From a virus, in IMG/VR virus record IMGVR_UViG_3300040801_003073, positions 1 to 41,956 of that record: DNA of 41,956 nt. The stretch is one strand, 5' to 3'. The notes beneath the pieces are model-generated. The model made no database searches and was not told where the DNA came from. It saw only the letters and a list, made by a program, of their open reading frames with translations. The stretch's first letter is position 1; every line of letters starts with the position of its first letter. This document shows positions 15,481 to 23,980 of the stretch, in pieces. A program made the translations under genes and the position numbers.

Positions 15481-16776
15481 ATGAGTATACGTGACATAGT
15501 TAACGTACAAATTACAAGACAAACCACACCTGTGAGCCAAAGAGGATTTGGTGTTGTTATGATCTTGGGAACACACAAAGTTTTTAATGAAAGAATTCGT
15601 TATTATCAAGAAGCGGATGCGATTCTAGAAGATGGGTTTGAGTCTACAAGTCCAGAATATATTGCAGCTCTTGCAGTATTATCACAACAACCTAGACCAA
15701 TTCAATTAGCAATAGGTAGAAGATCAGTTGATGATGTTGTAATGACTGTAGCAACTGTTGCAGACTCTACAAATTACACAACAACAATTAATGGTACTGA
15801 TTTTACAATTAATTCAGGTGTAGGTGCAACAGCAGAAAGTATTGCGCTAGCATTAGTTGGAGCAATTAACGCTGGTAGTGAGCCTGTAACTGCAGTTGAT
15901 AATGTAGATGGCACTTATGATCTTAATGCAGATGTAACAAACGATGCATGGACATTATCTTTTGATGAAAATCAAACTGTAGCTGATTATGTAGCAAGTG
16001 ATGCATTACAAGATGACTTAACAGCAGTTAATGAGGAAAATGATGACTGGTATGGTTTAGTTATTACATCAAGAGTTAAACAAGATGTATTAGACGCTGC
16101 TGCATGGTGTGAAGCTCGTATTAAATTATTTGGTACTGCTTCAGATGACACAGATATTTTAGATGCTTTATCTACAACAGATATTGCTTTTGAATTATCA
16201 GATGCAGAATATGCAAGAACATTTGTTATGTATCATGATGAAGCTGCTGACATATATCCAGAAGCTGCATGGTTTGGGTTACAATTCCCAACACCTCCAG
16301 GATCTACAACATGGGCATTTAAAACATTAGCTACAATACCTTCTGTGAAGTTATCAGCTACACAGCGTATTAATGCACAAAACAAGAATTGTAATACTTA
16401 TGAAAACAGAGGTGGAGTAAGTTTTGCATATCAAGGAAAAGTTGCTGCTGGTGAGTTTATAGATGTTATTCGTGGTGTTGATTGGTTACAAGCTCGTATG
16501 ACAGAAAGAATTTTCTCTAGACTTGTTAACTTACCTAAGATTCCTTATACAGATCCAGGTGCTGCGATTGTTGAAGCTGAGATAAGAGCACAATTAGATG
16601 TAGCGATTGCACAAGGTTTAATTGCAGCTGATCCACAATATACAGTTACAATTCCTAAAGTTGCAGATCAAGCATTTAATGATAGAGCAAATAGGTATTT
16701 CCCTAACATCACATTCTTTGCGACCTTGGCTGGTGCTATTCATAGCCTTGAGGTTCGTGGAACAGTTTCAGTTTAA
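15481..16776 (+). CDS. Contractile tail sheath protein, DUF3383
   Basis: The 431-aa protein begins with IVNVQITRQTTPVSQRGFG, diagnostic of DUF3383 sheath proteins, and ends with the conserved sheath core (...GVDWLQARMTERIFSRLVNL...GLIAADPQYTVTIPKVADQ...RYFPNITFFATLAGAIHSLEVRGTV). Residues ~86-164 are an inserted beta-domain shared with the cement and baseplate J proteins. The sheath wraps the tube and contracts to drive it through the envelope. Strong RBS and its own upstream hairpin fit a major structural product. Confidence 0.9.
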   Translation: MSIRDIVNVQITRQTTPVSQRGFGVVMILGTHKVFNERIRYYQEADAILEDGFESTSPEYIAALAVLSQQPRPIQLAIGRRSVDDVVMTVATVADSTNYTTTINGTDFTINSGVGATAESIALALVGAINAGSEPVTAVDNVDGTYDLNADVTNDAWTLSFDENQTVADYVASDALQDDLTAVNEENDDWYGLVITSRVKQDVLDAAAWCEARIKLFGTASDDTDILDALSTTDIAFELSDAEYARTFVMYHDEAADIYPEAAWFGLQFPTPPGSTTWAFKTLATIPSVKLSATQRINAQNKNCNTYENRGGVSFAYQGKVAAGEFIDVIRGVDWLQARMTERIFSRLVNLPKIPYTDPGAAIVEAEIRAQLDVAIAQGLIAADPQYTVTIPKVADQAFNDRANRYFPNITFFATLAGAIHSLEVRGTVSV

Positions 16777-16791
16777 ATTAGGAGATAAAAC

Positions 16792-17241
16792 ATGAGTGTA
16801 AGAACATATAGTCCAGGCGAAATAGTAATGACAGTAAATGGCGTTGCTATGGGTGGTTTTGCAGATGGTACATTTATAACCGTTGCAAGAGATGAACAAA
16901 GTTTTACAAAAGTAACAGGTGCTGATGGCACAGTGTCTAGATCTAAAAGCAATAATAGATCTGGTACTGTAACATTATCACTAAAACAAACAAGCCCATC
17001 TAATGAGATCTTAAGTGCATTATTAGTACAAGATGAATTAGATAATAGCGGTGTTGTGCCTGTTCTTATTAAAGATAATTCAGGTACATCAAGATTCTTT
17101 TCTGGTACTGGTTGGGTGCAAGGCATGCCGTCAGTAGAATACGGAAAAGAAATTGCTAACCGTGAATGGGTTATTGAAATGGCTGACATGGAAATTAATG
17201 TTGCTGGTAACATCGGTGTTGGTGTTGCTGAAGAGGCTTAA
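16792..17241 (+). CDS. Tail tube protein, DUF3277
   Basis: The 149-aa protein (YSPGEIVMTVNGVAMGGFAD...GADGTVSRSKSNNRSGTVTL...NREWVIEMADMEINVAGN) is the DUF3277 tube family, which always follows the DUF3383 sheath. Hexameric rings stack into the inner tube. A normal GGAG RBS precedes the ATG. Confidence 0.88.
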   Translation: MSVRTYSPGEIVMTVNGVAMGGFADGTFITVARDEQSFTKVTGADGTVSRSKSNNRSGTVTLSLKQTSPSNEILSALLVQDELDNSGVVPVLIKDNSGTSRFFSGTGWVQGMPSVEYGKEIANREWVIEMADMEINVAGNIGVGVAEEA

Positions 17242-17266
17242 AGATTAATTAAATAAAAGGAGTTTT

Positions 17267-17713
17267 ATGATTGAGTCAAAAGAAAAGGTAATTGAAGGTG
17301 CAAAATATTATGTTAGTCAATTTCCTGCGCGTCGTGCGTTGAAATTAAAAACAAGGTTAGTCAAATTATTGGCACCAAGTCTTTTTACTATGGCAGGTAA
17401 AGGCGGCAATATATTAGATGCAGAGCTGGGCTCTGATTCTATTGGTAAAGCGGTTAATATGCTTGTAGAGAGATTAGATGAAAATGATCTTGAGAATTTA
17501 ATCATGGAACTCCTTTGCATGACAAGACGTGAAGGCAAAGAAATTACCCCGCAATATTTTGATATGGTATATGCAGGTAATTTTCAAGAATTATATGAAG
17601 CTCTTTATTTTGTTTTAGAGGTAAATTTTGGTAGTTTTTTTACAAAGATCGGTATTGGTGCCCAAGATATGAATCTGGTGCAGAAGACCGACCAAAAGAA
17701 CTTGGAAAATTAA
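17267..17713 (+). CDS. Tail assembly chaperone, short form (G-like)
   Basis: A 148-aa helical protein between tube and tape measure genes, the standard place of the tail chaperone (similar in pattern to phage TAC families; ...LVKLLAPSLFTMAGKGG...LCMTRREGKEITPQYFDMVYAGN). It coats the tape measure during tail assembly. Near its end lies a candidate -1 slip site, and the -1 frame remains open for about 64 further codons, so a longer fusion is expected too. RBS AAGGAG is strong. Confidence 0.82.
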   Translation: MIESKEKVIEGAKYYVSQFPARRALKLKTRLVKLLAPSLFTMAGKGGNILDAELGSDSIGKAVNMLVERLDENDLENLIMELLCMTRREGKEITPQYFDMVYAGNFQELYEALYFVLEVNFGSFFTKIGIGAQDMNLVQKTDQKNLEN

Positions 17714-17904
17714 GAGAAGATTTATCAGAAGAATATGTTATCTGGCGTCTTGTATTTGAAAAAGTTGCAACATTAGAAGAACTTGAAGTTCATTGGAGTT
17801 TAGACGATGTTGAGAGAGCAAATGCACTTTTAGATATGAAAAATACTTATGAAGTGCATGAGTATAAAAAATTAAAGGCAAAGAGTAAGCATGGCAACCG
17901 TTAG
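17692..17904 (+). CDS. Tail chaperone extension read by -1 frameshift (T-like)
   Basis: Downstream of the candidate slip sites the -1 frame is open for about 70 codons without a start codon of its own (…PKELGKLREDLSEEYVIWRL...EVHWSLDDVERANALLDM...). It ends at TAG 17902-17904, 14 nt into the tape measure gene. Candidate slip sequences are C-CAA-AAG (17692-17698) and G-GAA-AAT (17704-17710); the zero-frame stop is 17711-17713. This reproduces the G/GT arrangement of many tailed phages. The exact slip codon is not certain, as neither heptamer is a perfect X-XXY-YYZ. Confidence 0.78.
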   Translation, partial: PKELGKLREDLSEEYVIWRLVFEKVATLEELEVHWSLDDVERANALLDMKNTYEVHEYKKLKAKSKHGNR

Positions 17905-19483
17905 AGAACTTGTAACAAGAATTGGCTTCAATGTAGACCAGCGTAAGTTAGACAATGTAAATCGTTCTGTAAAACATCTTAAAACTAGATTAGATGATGT
18001 ATCTGGCAGTTTATTATCTACTGGTACTCGTTTAACTGCATTTGCAACTACTGCAATTAGCTATATGGGTTATGGTATTGTAAAGGCTGCATCTGATGCG
18101 GCGGAAAGTGCATCTAAATTAAGCGTTGTATTTGAAGGTTTAGAAACTCAAACAGATAAAGTAATAAAAAATCTTGTTGATAATTATGGATTAGCTAGGG
18201 CAGCCGCTGTTGATTTAGTGGGTAATACTGGTCTTGTTCTTAAAGGTTTTGGTTTACAAGGCGATGCGGCTTTAGAATTATCTGAAGATATTAATACATT
18301 AGCAGTAGATGTTGCATCATTTAGAAACGTTGAGGGTGGAGCTGAAAGAGTATCTAGAGCAGTAACCAAAGCATTGCTTGGTGAACGTGAAATGCTTAAA
18401 GATATGGGTATTGCTATTCGTGAAGCTGATGTGCAGGCAAGAATGCTGGCGGATGCTCAAAAAGGTTTAACTTATGAATCAGAGGAGCAAGCCAAGGTAT
18501 ATGCAACTTTAGCATTAATAATGGAAAAAACTAAAGATGACCAAGGTGATTTTGCAAGAACCAGTCATTTCTTTGCAAACCAAATGCGTATACTTAGTAA
18601 TAGACTATTAGAAGCAAAAATATCACTTGGTGAATTAATACTACCTGAAGCAACAAAATTTGTAGAATATTTAATAAGTTTAATAGAAGATTTTAATAGT
18701 TTAGGTGATGGAACAAAATTATTAATATTAAGAATAGCAGGTTTTATTGCACTAGCAGGACCTTTATTATTAATACTTGGCGGCATGATTAAGGCTGTTA
18801 GTGTATTAATATCGGTATTTACTGGGCTTAGAACTGCATTTTTATTTATTAAAGGAATACAATTTGCTGCAACACTCACTACCATTGTCACTGCATTAAA
18901 AGGGGTGACGATAGCATCACTTGCAGCACAAGCATCATTTTTACTTATACCAGCTGCGATATTAGCTGTAGGGGCAGCGCTAACATGGGTCATATTAAAG
19001 ATTGATGAGATGTTCCCATTTTTAGATTCCTTAGTGGAAGCTATAAACTATGTTTTTGAAGCATTTATGCTAGGCATACCTGAAACTATTAAAGAAATAG
19101 GTCGTTTAATTCAATGGATTGGTGAGTTATTTGGTCTTTTAGATGAAGAAAAAGAAGTTAAGGTTAACGCTGAAAATCCTGAGATGACACCACAGGAAAG
19201 ATATAAACCTATCAGCCAAAGAATTGCTGAGGGTGATACAAGTGCTGTTGATAATTTCCTTGCTACTAGAACATATGGTCCTGAGATGACTCCTGAGATG
19301 CGAGCTATGCAAACTCAAAGCACAAATAATGTAAATGTTAAATCAGATATAGTTGTAAATGTACCTGCTGGAACATCTGAACAACAAGCAGCATTTTTAA
19401 AACAAGCAGCAAGAGAAGCATTTAGAGAAGAATATGAACGTAGCTTGCAAAATGCTGTCGTTAATAATCCTGAATTGGAGTAA
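17891..19483 (+). CDS. Tail tape measure protein
   Basis: The 530-aa protein has a helical N-terminal scaffold-binding part (VRELVTRIGFNVDQRKLDNV...KHLKTRLDDVSGSL) and a central hydrophobic stretch (residues ~275-380) with several membrane-like helices (IAGFIALAGPLLLILGGMI). The flexible C terminus carries two PEMTP motifs. It sets tail length; at about 1.5 Å per residue, 530 residues give a short tail near 80 nm. The start overlaps the chaperone extension by 14 nt. The hydrophobic segments probably enter the host membrane during DNA delivery. Confidence 0.9.
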   Translation: MATVRELVTRIGFNVDQRKLDNVNRSVKHLKTRLDDVSGSLLSTGTRLTAFATTAISYMGYGIVKAASDAAESASKLSVVFEGLETQTDKVIKNLVDNYGLARAAAVDLVGNTGLVLKGFGLQGDAALELSEDINTLAVDVASFRNVEGGAERVSRAVTKALLGEREMLKDMGIAIREADVQARMLADAQKGLTYESEEQAKVYATLALIMEKTKDDQGDFARTSHFFANQMRILSNRLLEAKISLGELILPEATKFVEYLISLIEDFNSLGDGTKLLILRIAGFIALAGPLLLILGGMIKAVSVLISVFTGLRTAFLFIKGIQFAATLTTIVTALKGVTIASLAAQASFLLIPAAILAVGAALTWVILKIDEMFPFLDSLVEAINYVFEAFMLGIPETIKEIGRLIQWIGELFGLLDEEKEVKVNAENPEMTPQERYKPISQRIAEGDTSAVDNFLATRTYGPEMTPEMRAMQTQSTNNVNVKSDIVVNVPAGTSEQQAAFLKQAAREAFREEYERSLQNAVVNNPELE

Positions 19484-19488
19484 CAAAT

Positions 19489-20127
19489 ATGGCAATATCA
19501 CTTTTATATAATCCAAGGGGTCAAAGAAAAACAGCCATTGGAACATTGGTTATTGAAGCTACATTATCGGAAACGCATGAAGCTACATGTACAGTAACAG
19601 ACCAACCAATTGAAACGGGCGCAAGAATATCAGATCACATTATTTTAGATCCTGAACGTGTTATTATTGAAGGTTTTGTATCTGACAGCCCAATAAATTT
19701 ATCAGCGGGTTTTAATAGTCAAGCGACATTTGATGAGTTATATGCATTAAGAGAGGCTCGTCAATTACTTACTGTGGTGACAGGTTATAAAGTATATGTT
19801 GATATGGCGATAACTCGTATTACAGTACCTAGAGATCAAAGCACAGGACAAGCAATAAGATTTAGTGTTGAGTTAAAGAAAATAAATCGAGTTGGCAGTC
19901 TAACTATACAATTATTTGAAGATGTTTTATCTCAAGCTCAAGGGGCTGTTGATCAAGCATCATCTAGGCTTAATTTAGGAAGATTTACGCCAGTAGATTT
20001 AACATCTAACTTACCTAGCTTATCGGCTGCAACTGCACAACAATACCAAGCATTAGACACAGCGGCACGTGATATTGCAAGTGATGTTTTAAGGTCTGGT
20101 ACTAATATATTAACGGGGGCAAATTAA
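19489..20127 (+). CDS. Dit-like baseplate/tail protein
   Basis: The 212-aa protein (RKTAIGTLVIEATLSETHE...ITDHIILDPERVIIEGFVSD pattern, then FDELYALREARQLLTVVTGYKVY...AIRFSVELKKI) matches the Dit-like N-terminal fold found after the tape measure in small myoviruses. It forms the ring at the distal end of the tube. GGAG RBS; the next gene starts directly after its stop. Confidence 0.78.
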   Translation: MAISLLYNPRGQRKTAIGTLVIEATLSETHEATCTVTDQPIETGARISDHIILDPERVIIEGFVSDSPINLSAGFNSQATFDELYALREARQLLTVVTGYKVYVDMAITRITVPRDQSTGQAIRFSVELKKINRVGSLTIQLFEDVLSQAQGAVDQASSRLNLGRFTPVDLTSNLPSLSAATAQQYQALDTAARDIASDVLRSGTNILTGAN

Positions 20128-20463
20128 ATGAGTTTTATTATACCTACACAAAGCCTACCAGCATTTAGTTTTGAGATAGCTTTAGAAGGCTCTACATATC
20201 GTTTAGCTTTTATATGGAATACTAGACATGAATATTGGACGATGGATTTAAAAGATCGTCAGGGAAATATTTTAATTGGTGGTATTAAGTTAGTTATTAA
20301 TTATGAAATATTATTTAGATATCGTCGCGGTGATGTTCCACCTGGTGCTATAGTACCGCTTGATATTACGGGCAGATTAGAGCGTATTGGTCGCAATGAT
20401 TTAGGCACGAATGTAAAATTAATTTATTTAACTGCGGATGAAGTAGATGGCATTATTTCTTAG
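20128..20463 (+). CDS. Baseplate plug-like protein (Pam3 gp18 type)
   Basis: The 111-aa beta-rich protein (LEGSTYRLAFIWNTRHEYWTMDLKD...GGIKLVINYEILFRYRRGDVPPG) fits the small baseplate plug family described for cyanophage Pam3 and found in the same gene order. It would sit inside the hub. A five-G run (20115-20119) 8 nt upstream serves as RBS. Its end overlaps the hub gene by 17 nt. Confidence 0.72.
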   Translation: MSFIIPTQSLPAFSFEIALEGSTYRLAFIWNTRHEYWTMDLKDRQGNILIGGIKLVINYEILFRYRRGDVPPGAIVPLDITGRLERIGRNDLGTNVKLIYLTADEVDGIIS

Positions 20464-21370
20464 GGATGTACTTGTTAATATAAGCAATCCAGAGACTGGT
20501 TTAAATCAGGATTTTGCTGGCGCTACTTTGCGCATAAGATTTTCGATTGAGAAAAATACAAAGTCTAATAGTAATACGGCTAGAGTAGAAATATATAATC
20601 TAAGTGAGTATACAAGAAATTTAATTCGTGAATTTGATGATACGGTTACTGTAAGTGCTGGTTATTCTGAAGGCTATGGCAATAAGTTAATGTTTAAAGG
20701 TCAGATCACAAAAATTAATCATAAAAAAGAATTACCAGATATTATATCAGCATTAGAGTGTGGTGATGGTATTAAGAAGGCAAGAGAAACTAGAGCTAGC
20801 GTTAGTTATGAAGAGGGTAGTAAAACACGTGATATCATACAGGATTTGGCAAATAAATTAGAGTTACCTATAAAAAGCATACCTGATGATATTAAGGAAA
20901 GTTATGTGCAGGGTTTTTCTCATACTGGTAGTGTAAAAGAAGCATTAAATAAAGTTGTAGAAAAAGCGGGTCTTGAATGGTCGATTCAAAATGAAGAAAT
21001 ACAAATAATCAAAAAAAGAAATGTTACTAAGTCGCCAGAGATAATTATATCTGATTTAGAGGGTTTAATTGAGCAGCCAGAAAAGCTTAATGATTTAGAG
21101 GCCAATTTAATTGGTGATCAACCTAAGCCTGGTTATCGTATAAAAACTTTATTAAATCCAGATATTGAGCCTGGCATAAAGGTATTTTTACAAAGTCCTA
21201 ATGTACAAGTAGACCAACCAGAATATAGGGTAGAGAAAGTAACTCATACTGGTGATAACTGGGGTGGTGATTACGTAACAGAATTTACGATAGTTGAGAT
21301 AACTCCACCTGCAGAAGTAATTTTACCAAGTAAAACAGTAACAATATCAAGACCAACAATAACGGGGTAG
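20447..21370 (+). CDS. Baseplate hub protein, gp27/gp44-like
   Basis: The 307-aa protein has the hub pattern: LRIRFSIEKNTKSNSNTARVEIYNL, ...VSAGYSEGYGNKLMFKGQIT, a charged middle, GSVKEALNKVVEKAGLEWSI and a C-terminal barrel. Such hub proteins form a trimer linking tube symmetry to the spike. The ATG at 20447 lies inside the previous gene (17-nt overlap). Confidence 0.78.
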   Translation: MALFLRDVLVNISNPETGLNQDFAGATLRIRFSIEKNTKSNSNTARVEIYNLSEYTRNLIREFDDTVTVSAGYSEGYGNKLMFKGQITKINHKKELPDIISALECGDGIKKARETRASVSYEEGSKTRDIIQDLANKLELPIKSIPDDIKESYVQGFSHTGSVKEALNKVVEKAGLEWSIQNEEIQIIKKRNVTKSPEIIISDLEGLIEQPEKLNDLEANLIGDQPKPGYRIKTLLNPDIEPGIKVFLQSPNVQVDQPEYRVEKVTHTGDNWGGDYVTEFTIVEITPPAEVILPSKTVTISRPTITG

Positions 21371-21371
21371 T

Positions 21372-22112
21372 ATGGATAATTTATTAACTGATGTATTACA
21401 ATTAGCATTTAAGAACATGATGAATAACATGCATACATGTTTACCAGGTGAGGTCAAAAAATATGATCATACTATACAAAAAGCTACAGTATTACCTTTA
21501 ATAAAAAAGAATTATAAGGATGGTAAAAGTCAATCTTTACCATTGATAGTAAACGTACCTGTTATATGGCCAAGATCATCAAATGCATCTATGACATTTC
21601 CAGTAAATGCTGGTGATGGTGTGTTGTTATTATTTTCTGAAAGGGCTTTAGAAAATTGGTTAGCATTAGGTGGTGAACAAATACCAGGTGATGCAAGAAA
21701 GTTTGATTTAACTGATGCGATAGCTATACCAGGATTATATCCATTTAGCACGCCATCTTTAAGTGAGAATAATACGGATGTATTGATAAAATATAATTCT
21801 ACTACGGTAAGGATAACGCAAAGTGGTGATGTGAATATAGACACGCCAACAAATGTAAATATTAATGCAGGAAATAATATAGCAATGACAGCGGGCAGCC
21901 AAATAACAATGGCAGCGCCTTTAATTGGTATGAGTGCCAACGGAGTTACTGCAACTATTAACGGTGGTGGTAATGTATCAATAGACGGCCCTGTTGTGAC
22001 TACAGATACTATTGATACTCCTGGTGATATTACATCTGGTGGTATTAGTTTACAGACACATGTTCATAGCGGTGTTCAATCTGGTGGTAGTAATACGGGT
22101 GGTCCCGTTTAA
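21372..22112 (+). CDS. Membrane-puncturing spike, Gp138 family / baseplate protein V
   Basis: The 246-aa protein has an N-terminal OB-like Gp138 domain (MHTCLPGEVKKYDHTIQKATVLPLIKK...VPVIWPRSSNASMTFPVNAGDGVLLLFSER). A repetitive beta-helix follows (TVRITQSGDVNIDTPTNVNINAGNN...). It ends at HVHSGVQSGGSNTGGP, where H230-x-H232 is the iron-binding pair at the tip of P2 gpV-like spikes. It pierces the outer membrane on contraction. Four G residues before the ATG act as RBS. Confidence 0.88.
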   Translation: MDNLLTDVLQLAFKNMMNNMHTCLPGEVKKYDHTIQKATVLPLIKKNYKDGKSQSLPLIVNVPVIWPRSSNASMTFPVNAGDGVLLLFSERALENWLALGGEQIPGDARKFDLTDAIAIPGLYPFSTPSLSENNTDVLIKYNSTTVRITQSGDVNIDTPTNVNINAGNNIAMTAGSQITMAAPLIGMSANGVTATINGGGNVSIDGPVVTTDTIDTPGDITSGGISLQTHVHSGVQSGGSNTGGPV

Positions 22113-22118
22113 TTACTA

Positions 22119-22140
22119 ATTGTAAAGTAAAATTTACAAT
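22119..22140 (+). promoter_or_regulatory. Perfect hairpin between spike and wedge genes
   Basis: An 8-bp perfect stem ATTGTAAA / TTTACAAT with a 6-nt loop is followed by no T-run. As at the capsid and sheath borders, a seven-G RBS follows. Confidence 0.4.
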
Positions 22141-22164
22141 GTTATGATTAATTTATAAAGGCTC

Positions 22165-22171
22165 GGGGGGG
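22165..22171 (+). promoter_or_regulatory. Seven-G ribosome-binding site of the gp25-like gene
   Basis: Seven G residues in a CTC-G7 context end 7 nt before ATG 22179. Confidence 0.65.
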
Positions 22172-22178
22172 ACTCTTT

Positions 22179-22547
22179 ATGACAGAAAACAGAGATTTGA
22201 AGTTGGATACTCTTACCCATGATCTTCAAATCGCCAGATATGATTTACAATTAGTTGATAATATAGGATCAACTGCACAGCGTCTTAAAGTGCGTTTAAA
22301 ATTCTTCCTTACGGAATGGTTTTTAGACCGTCGTTCAGGCGTACCTTATTTGCAAGAAATTTTAGAAAAATCTCCTGATTTACAATATGTAGAAAATATA
22401 TTCAAAACAGTCATTTTAACAACTCCTCGCGTAATACAATTAACCAGTTTTTCATTAGATTATGACAATTTAACACGTCGTTTAATTGTTACATTTAGTG
22501 TTCTTACTGATGATGGGGAAATAATATTTAACGAGGTGTTACCATGA
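22179..22547 (+). CDS. Baseplate wedge protein, gp25/GPW family
   Basis: The 122-aa protein (IGSTAQRLKVRLKFFLTEWFLDRRSGVPYLQEIL...TTPRVIQLTSFSLDYDNLTRRLIVTFSV) fits the gp25/GPW lysozyme-like wedge family with the conserved EWFLD and GVPY segments. It initiates sheath assembly on the baseplate. It overlaps the baseplate J start by 4 nt. Confidence 0.85.
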   Translation: MTENRDLKLDTLTHDLQIARYDLQLVDNIGSTAQRLKVRLKFFLTEWFLDRRSGVPYLQEILEKSPDLQYVENIFKTVILTTPRVIQLTSFSLDYDNLTRRLIVTFSVLTDDGEIIFNEVLP

Positions 22548-23980
22548 GTTTTGGACTTACTCCTTTAGGCTTTATTCGTAAGCGCCTAGATGATGTCAAA
22601 GCAGAATTAGAGGCTGCTGTATTAGATGAGTTTGGTGAAGTAAATACTGAACCTGATAGTGTATTTGGGCAGTTAATAGGTATATTTTCTAATGTTATAG
22701 CTAACTTATGGCAAGAGATGGAGAATACATATTTTTCTCAATATCCTGCTACTGCTGATGGTGTTAGTTTAGACAATGCTGTTGATTTAGTTGGTATAAG
22801 ACGACTTGAGGCAACCAAGTCTAGAGTGCTAGCAAGTATAACAGGTGATCAATCTACTTTAATACCTGCAGGATCTCAGGTATCTGTTGCAGAGACGGGC
22901 GAAATATTTGAAAATCCAGAAGATGGGGTTATCACAAGAAGCAACGCACAAATATTAGTTATTGAAGTGACTCAAGTTACAGATTCAACGGATTATACAG
23001 TTTTAGTTAATGGCGTTTCTATCACCTATAATAGTGGTGTAGGAGCTACCGCCGATACAATTGCAGCAGGATTAGTATCTGCAATTAATGGAGAAACCGA
23101 ACCTGTTACTGCCAATGATCTTGGTGGTGGCGAATTTGATATAACTACTGATCAAGATGATCTGGCATTTAATGGAAGCGTGGGTACGGGACTTACTATC
23201 ACATCCAGAACATCTCCATTGCTCTTCGAGGCCTTAGAGACGGGGCCGATTACTGTTTTGTCAGGAACCTTTACGGAAATTGTAACGCCAGTTAATGGGT
23301 GGGATAGCGTTTCCAATATAGAAGATGGTGTTGCAGGTAGAGATTTAGAGACAGATCAGGAGTTAAGAATTAGACGCTTAAATTCTATACGTGTATTGGG
23401 TGCAGGTTCGGTAGAAGCTATACAAGCAAGATTAAGACAAGAGGTGCAGGATGTATTAAATGCACTTGTATTTGAAAATAGGGAGCCGTTTGAAGTTGAT
23501 GGCAGACCTGCGCATAGTTTTGAGACTGTTGTGCAAGGTGGTGATGATACTGAGATAGCTGAAAAGATATGGGAATTAAAGCCAGCAGGCATACAGACAT
23601 TTGGTAATGTAAATGTTTTAATTACAGATAGTAATGGCGATTCACAATCGATATTTTTCTCAAGGCCTGAGCCTGTTTATGTATGGGTAGAAGTTGACTT
23701 AACTGTTATTAGTGGTGAGTTTTCGGCAGAGGGTCCAGATGCGGTTGCTGCGGCAATTTTGGCATTTGGTCAATCTTATAATGTAGGTGAGGATATTTTA
23801 TATCAAGAATTTACGCAGCCTATTTATAATGTAGGTGGCATAGAATTAATTGATTTAACATTAGCAACTTCGGCAACACCTGCGGGGCCTCCAGGGGCAT
23901 ATAGTGCTGCTAATTTAACAATTAATGAAGTTGAGATTGGTGATTTTGATTTAACAAGAATTACGGTTAATGTGTTATGA
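22544..23980 (+). CDS. Baseplate J-like wedge protein with inserted beta-domain
   Basis: The 478-aa protein has the baseplate J/gp47 architecture: a helical N terminus (FIRKRLDDVKAELEAAVLDEFG...SVFGQLIGIFSNVIANLWQEME), DNAVDLVGIRRLEATKSRV, and a conserved centre WDSVSNIEDGVAGRDLETDQELRIRR. Residues ~136-221 are an insert homologous to those in the sheath (TDSTDYTVLVNG...YNSGVGATADTIA) and cement proteins. The protein forms the wedge around the hub. Its end overlaps the next gene (ATGA). Confidence 0.88.
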   Translation: MSFGLTPLGFIRKRLDDVKAELEAAVLDEFGEVNTEPDSVFGQLIGIFSNVIANLWQEMENTYFSQYPATADGVSLDNAVDLVGIRRLEATKSRVLASITGDQSTLIPAGSQVSVAETGEIFENPEDGVITRSNAQILVIEVTQVTDSTDYTVLVNGVSITYNSGVGATADTIAAGLVSAINGETEPVTANDLGGGEFDITTDQDDLAFNGSVGTGLTITSRTSPLLFEALETGPITVLSGTFTEIVTPVNGWDSVSNIEDGVAGRDLETDQELRIRRLNSIRVLGAGSVEAIQARLRQEVQDVLNALVFENREPFEVDGRPAHSFETVVQGGDDTEIAEKIWELKPAGIQTFGNVNVLITDSNGDSQSIFFSRPEPVYVWVEVDLTVISGEFSAEGPDAVAAAILAFGQSYNVGEDILYQEFTQPIYNVGGIELIDLTLATSATPAGPPGAYSAANLTINEVEIGDFDLTRITVNVL

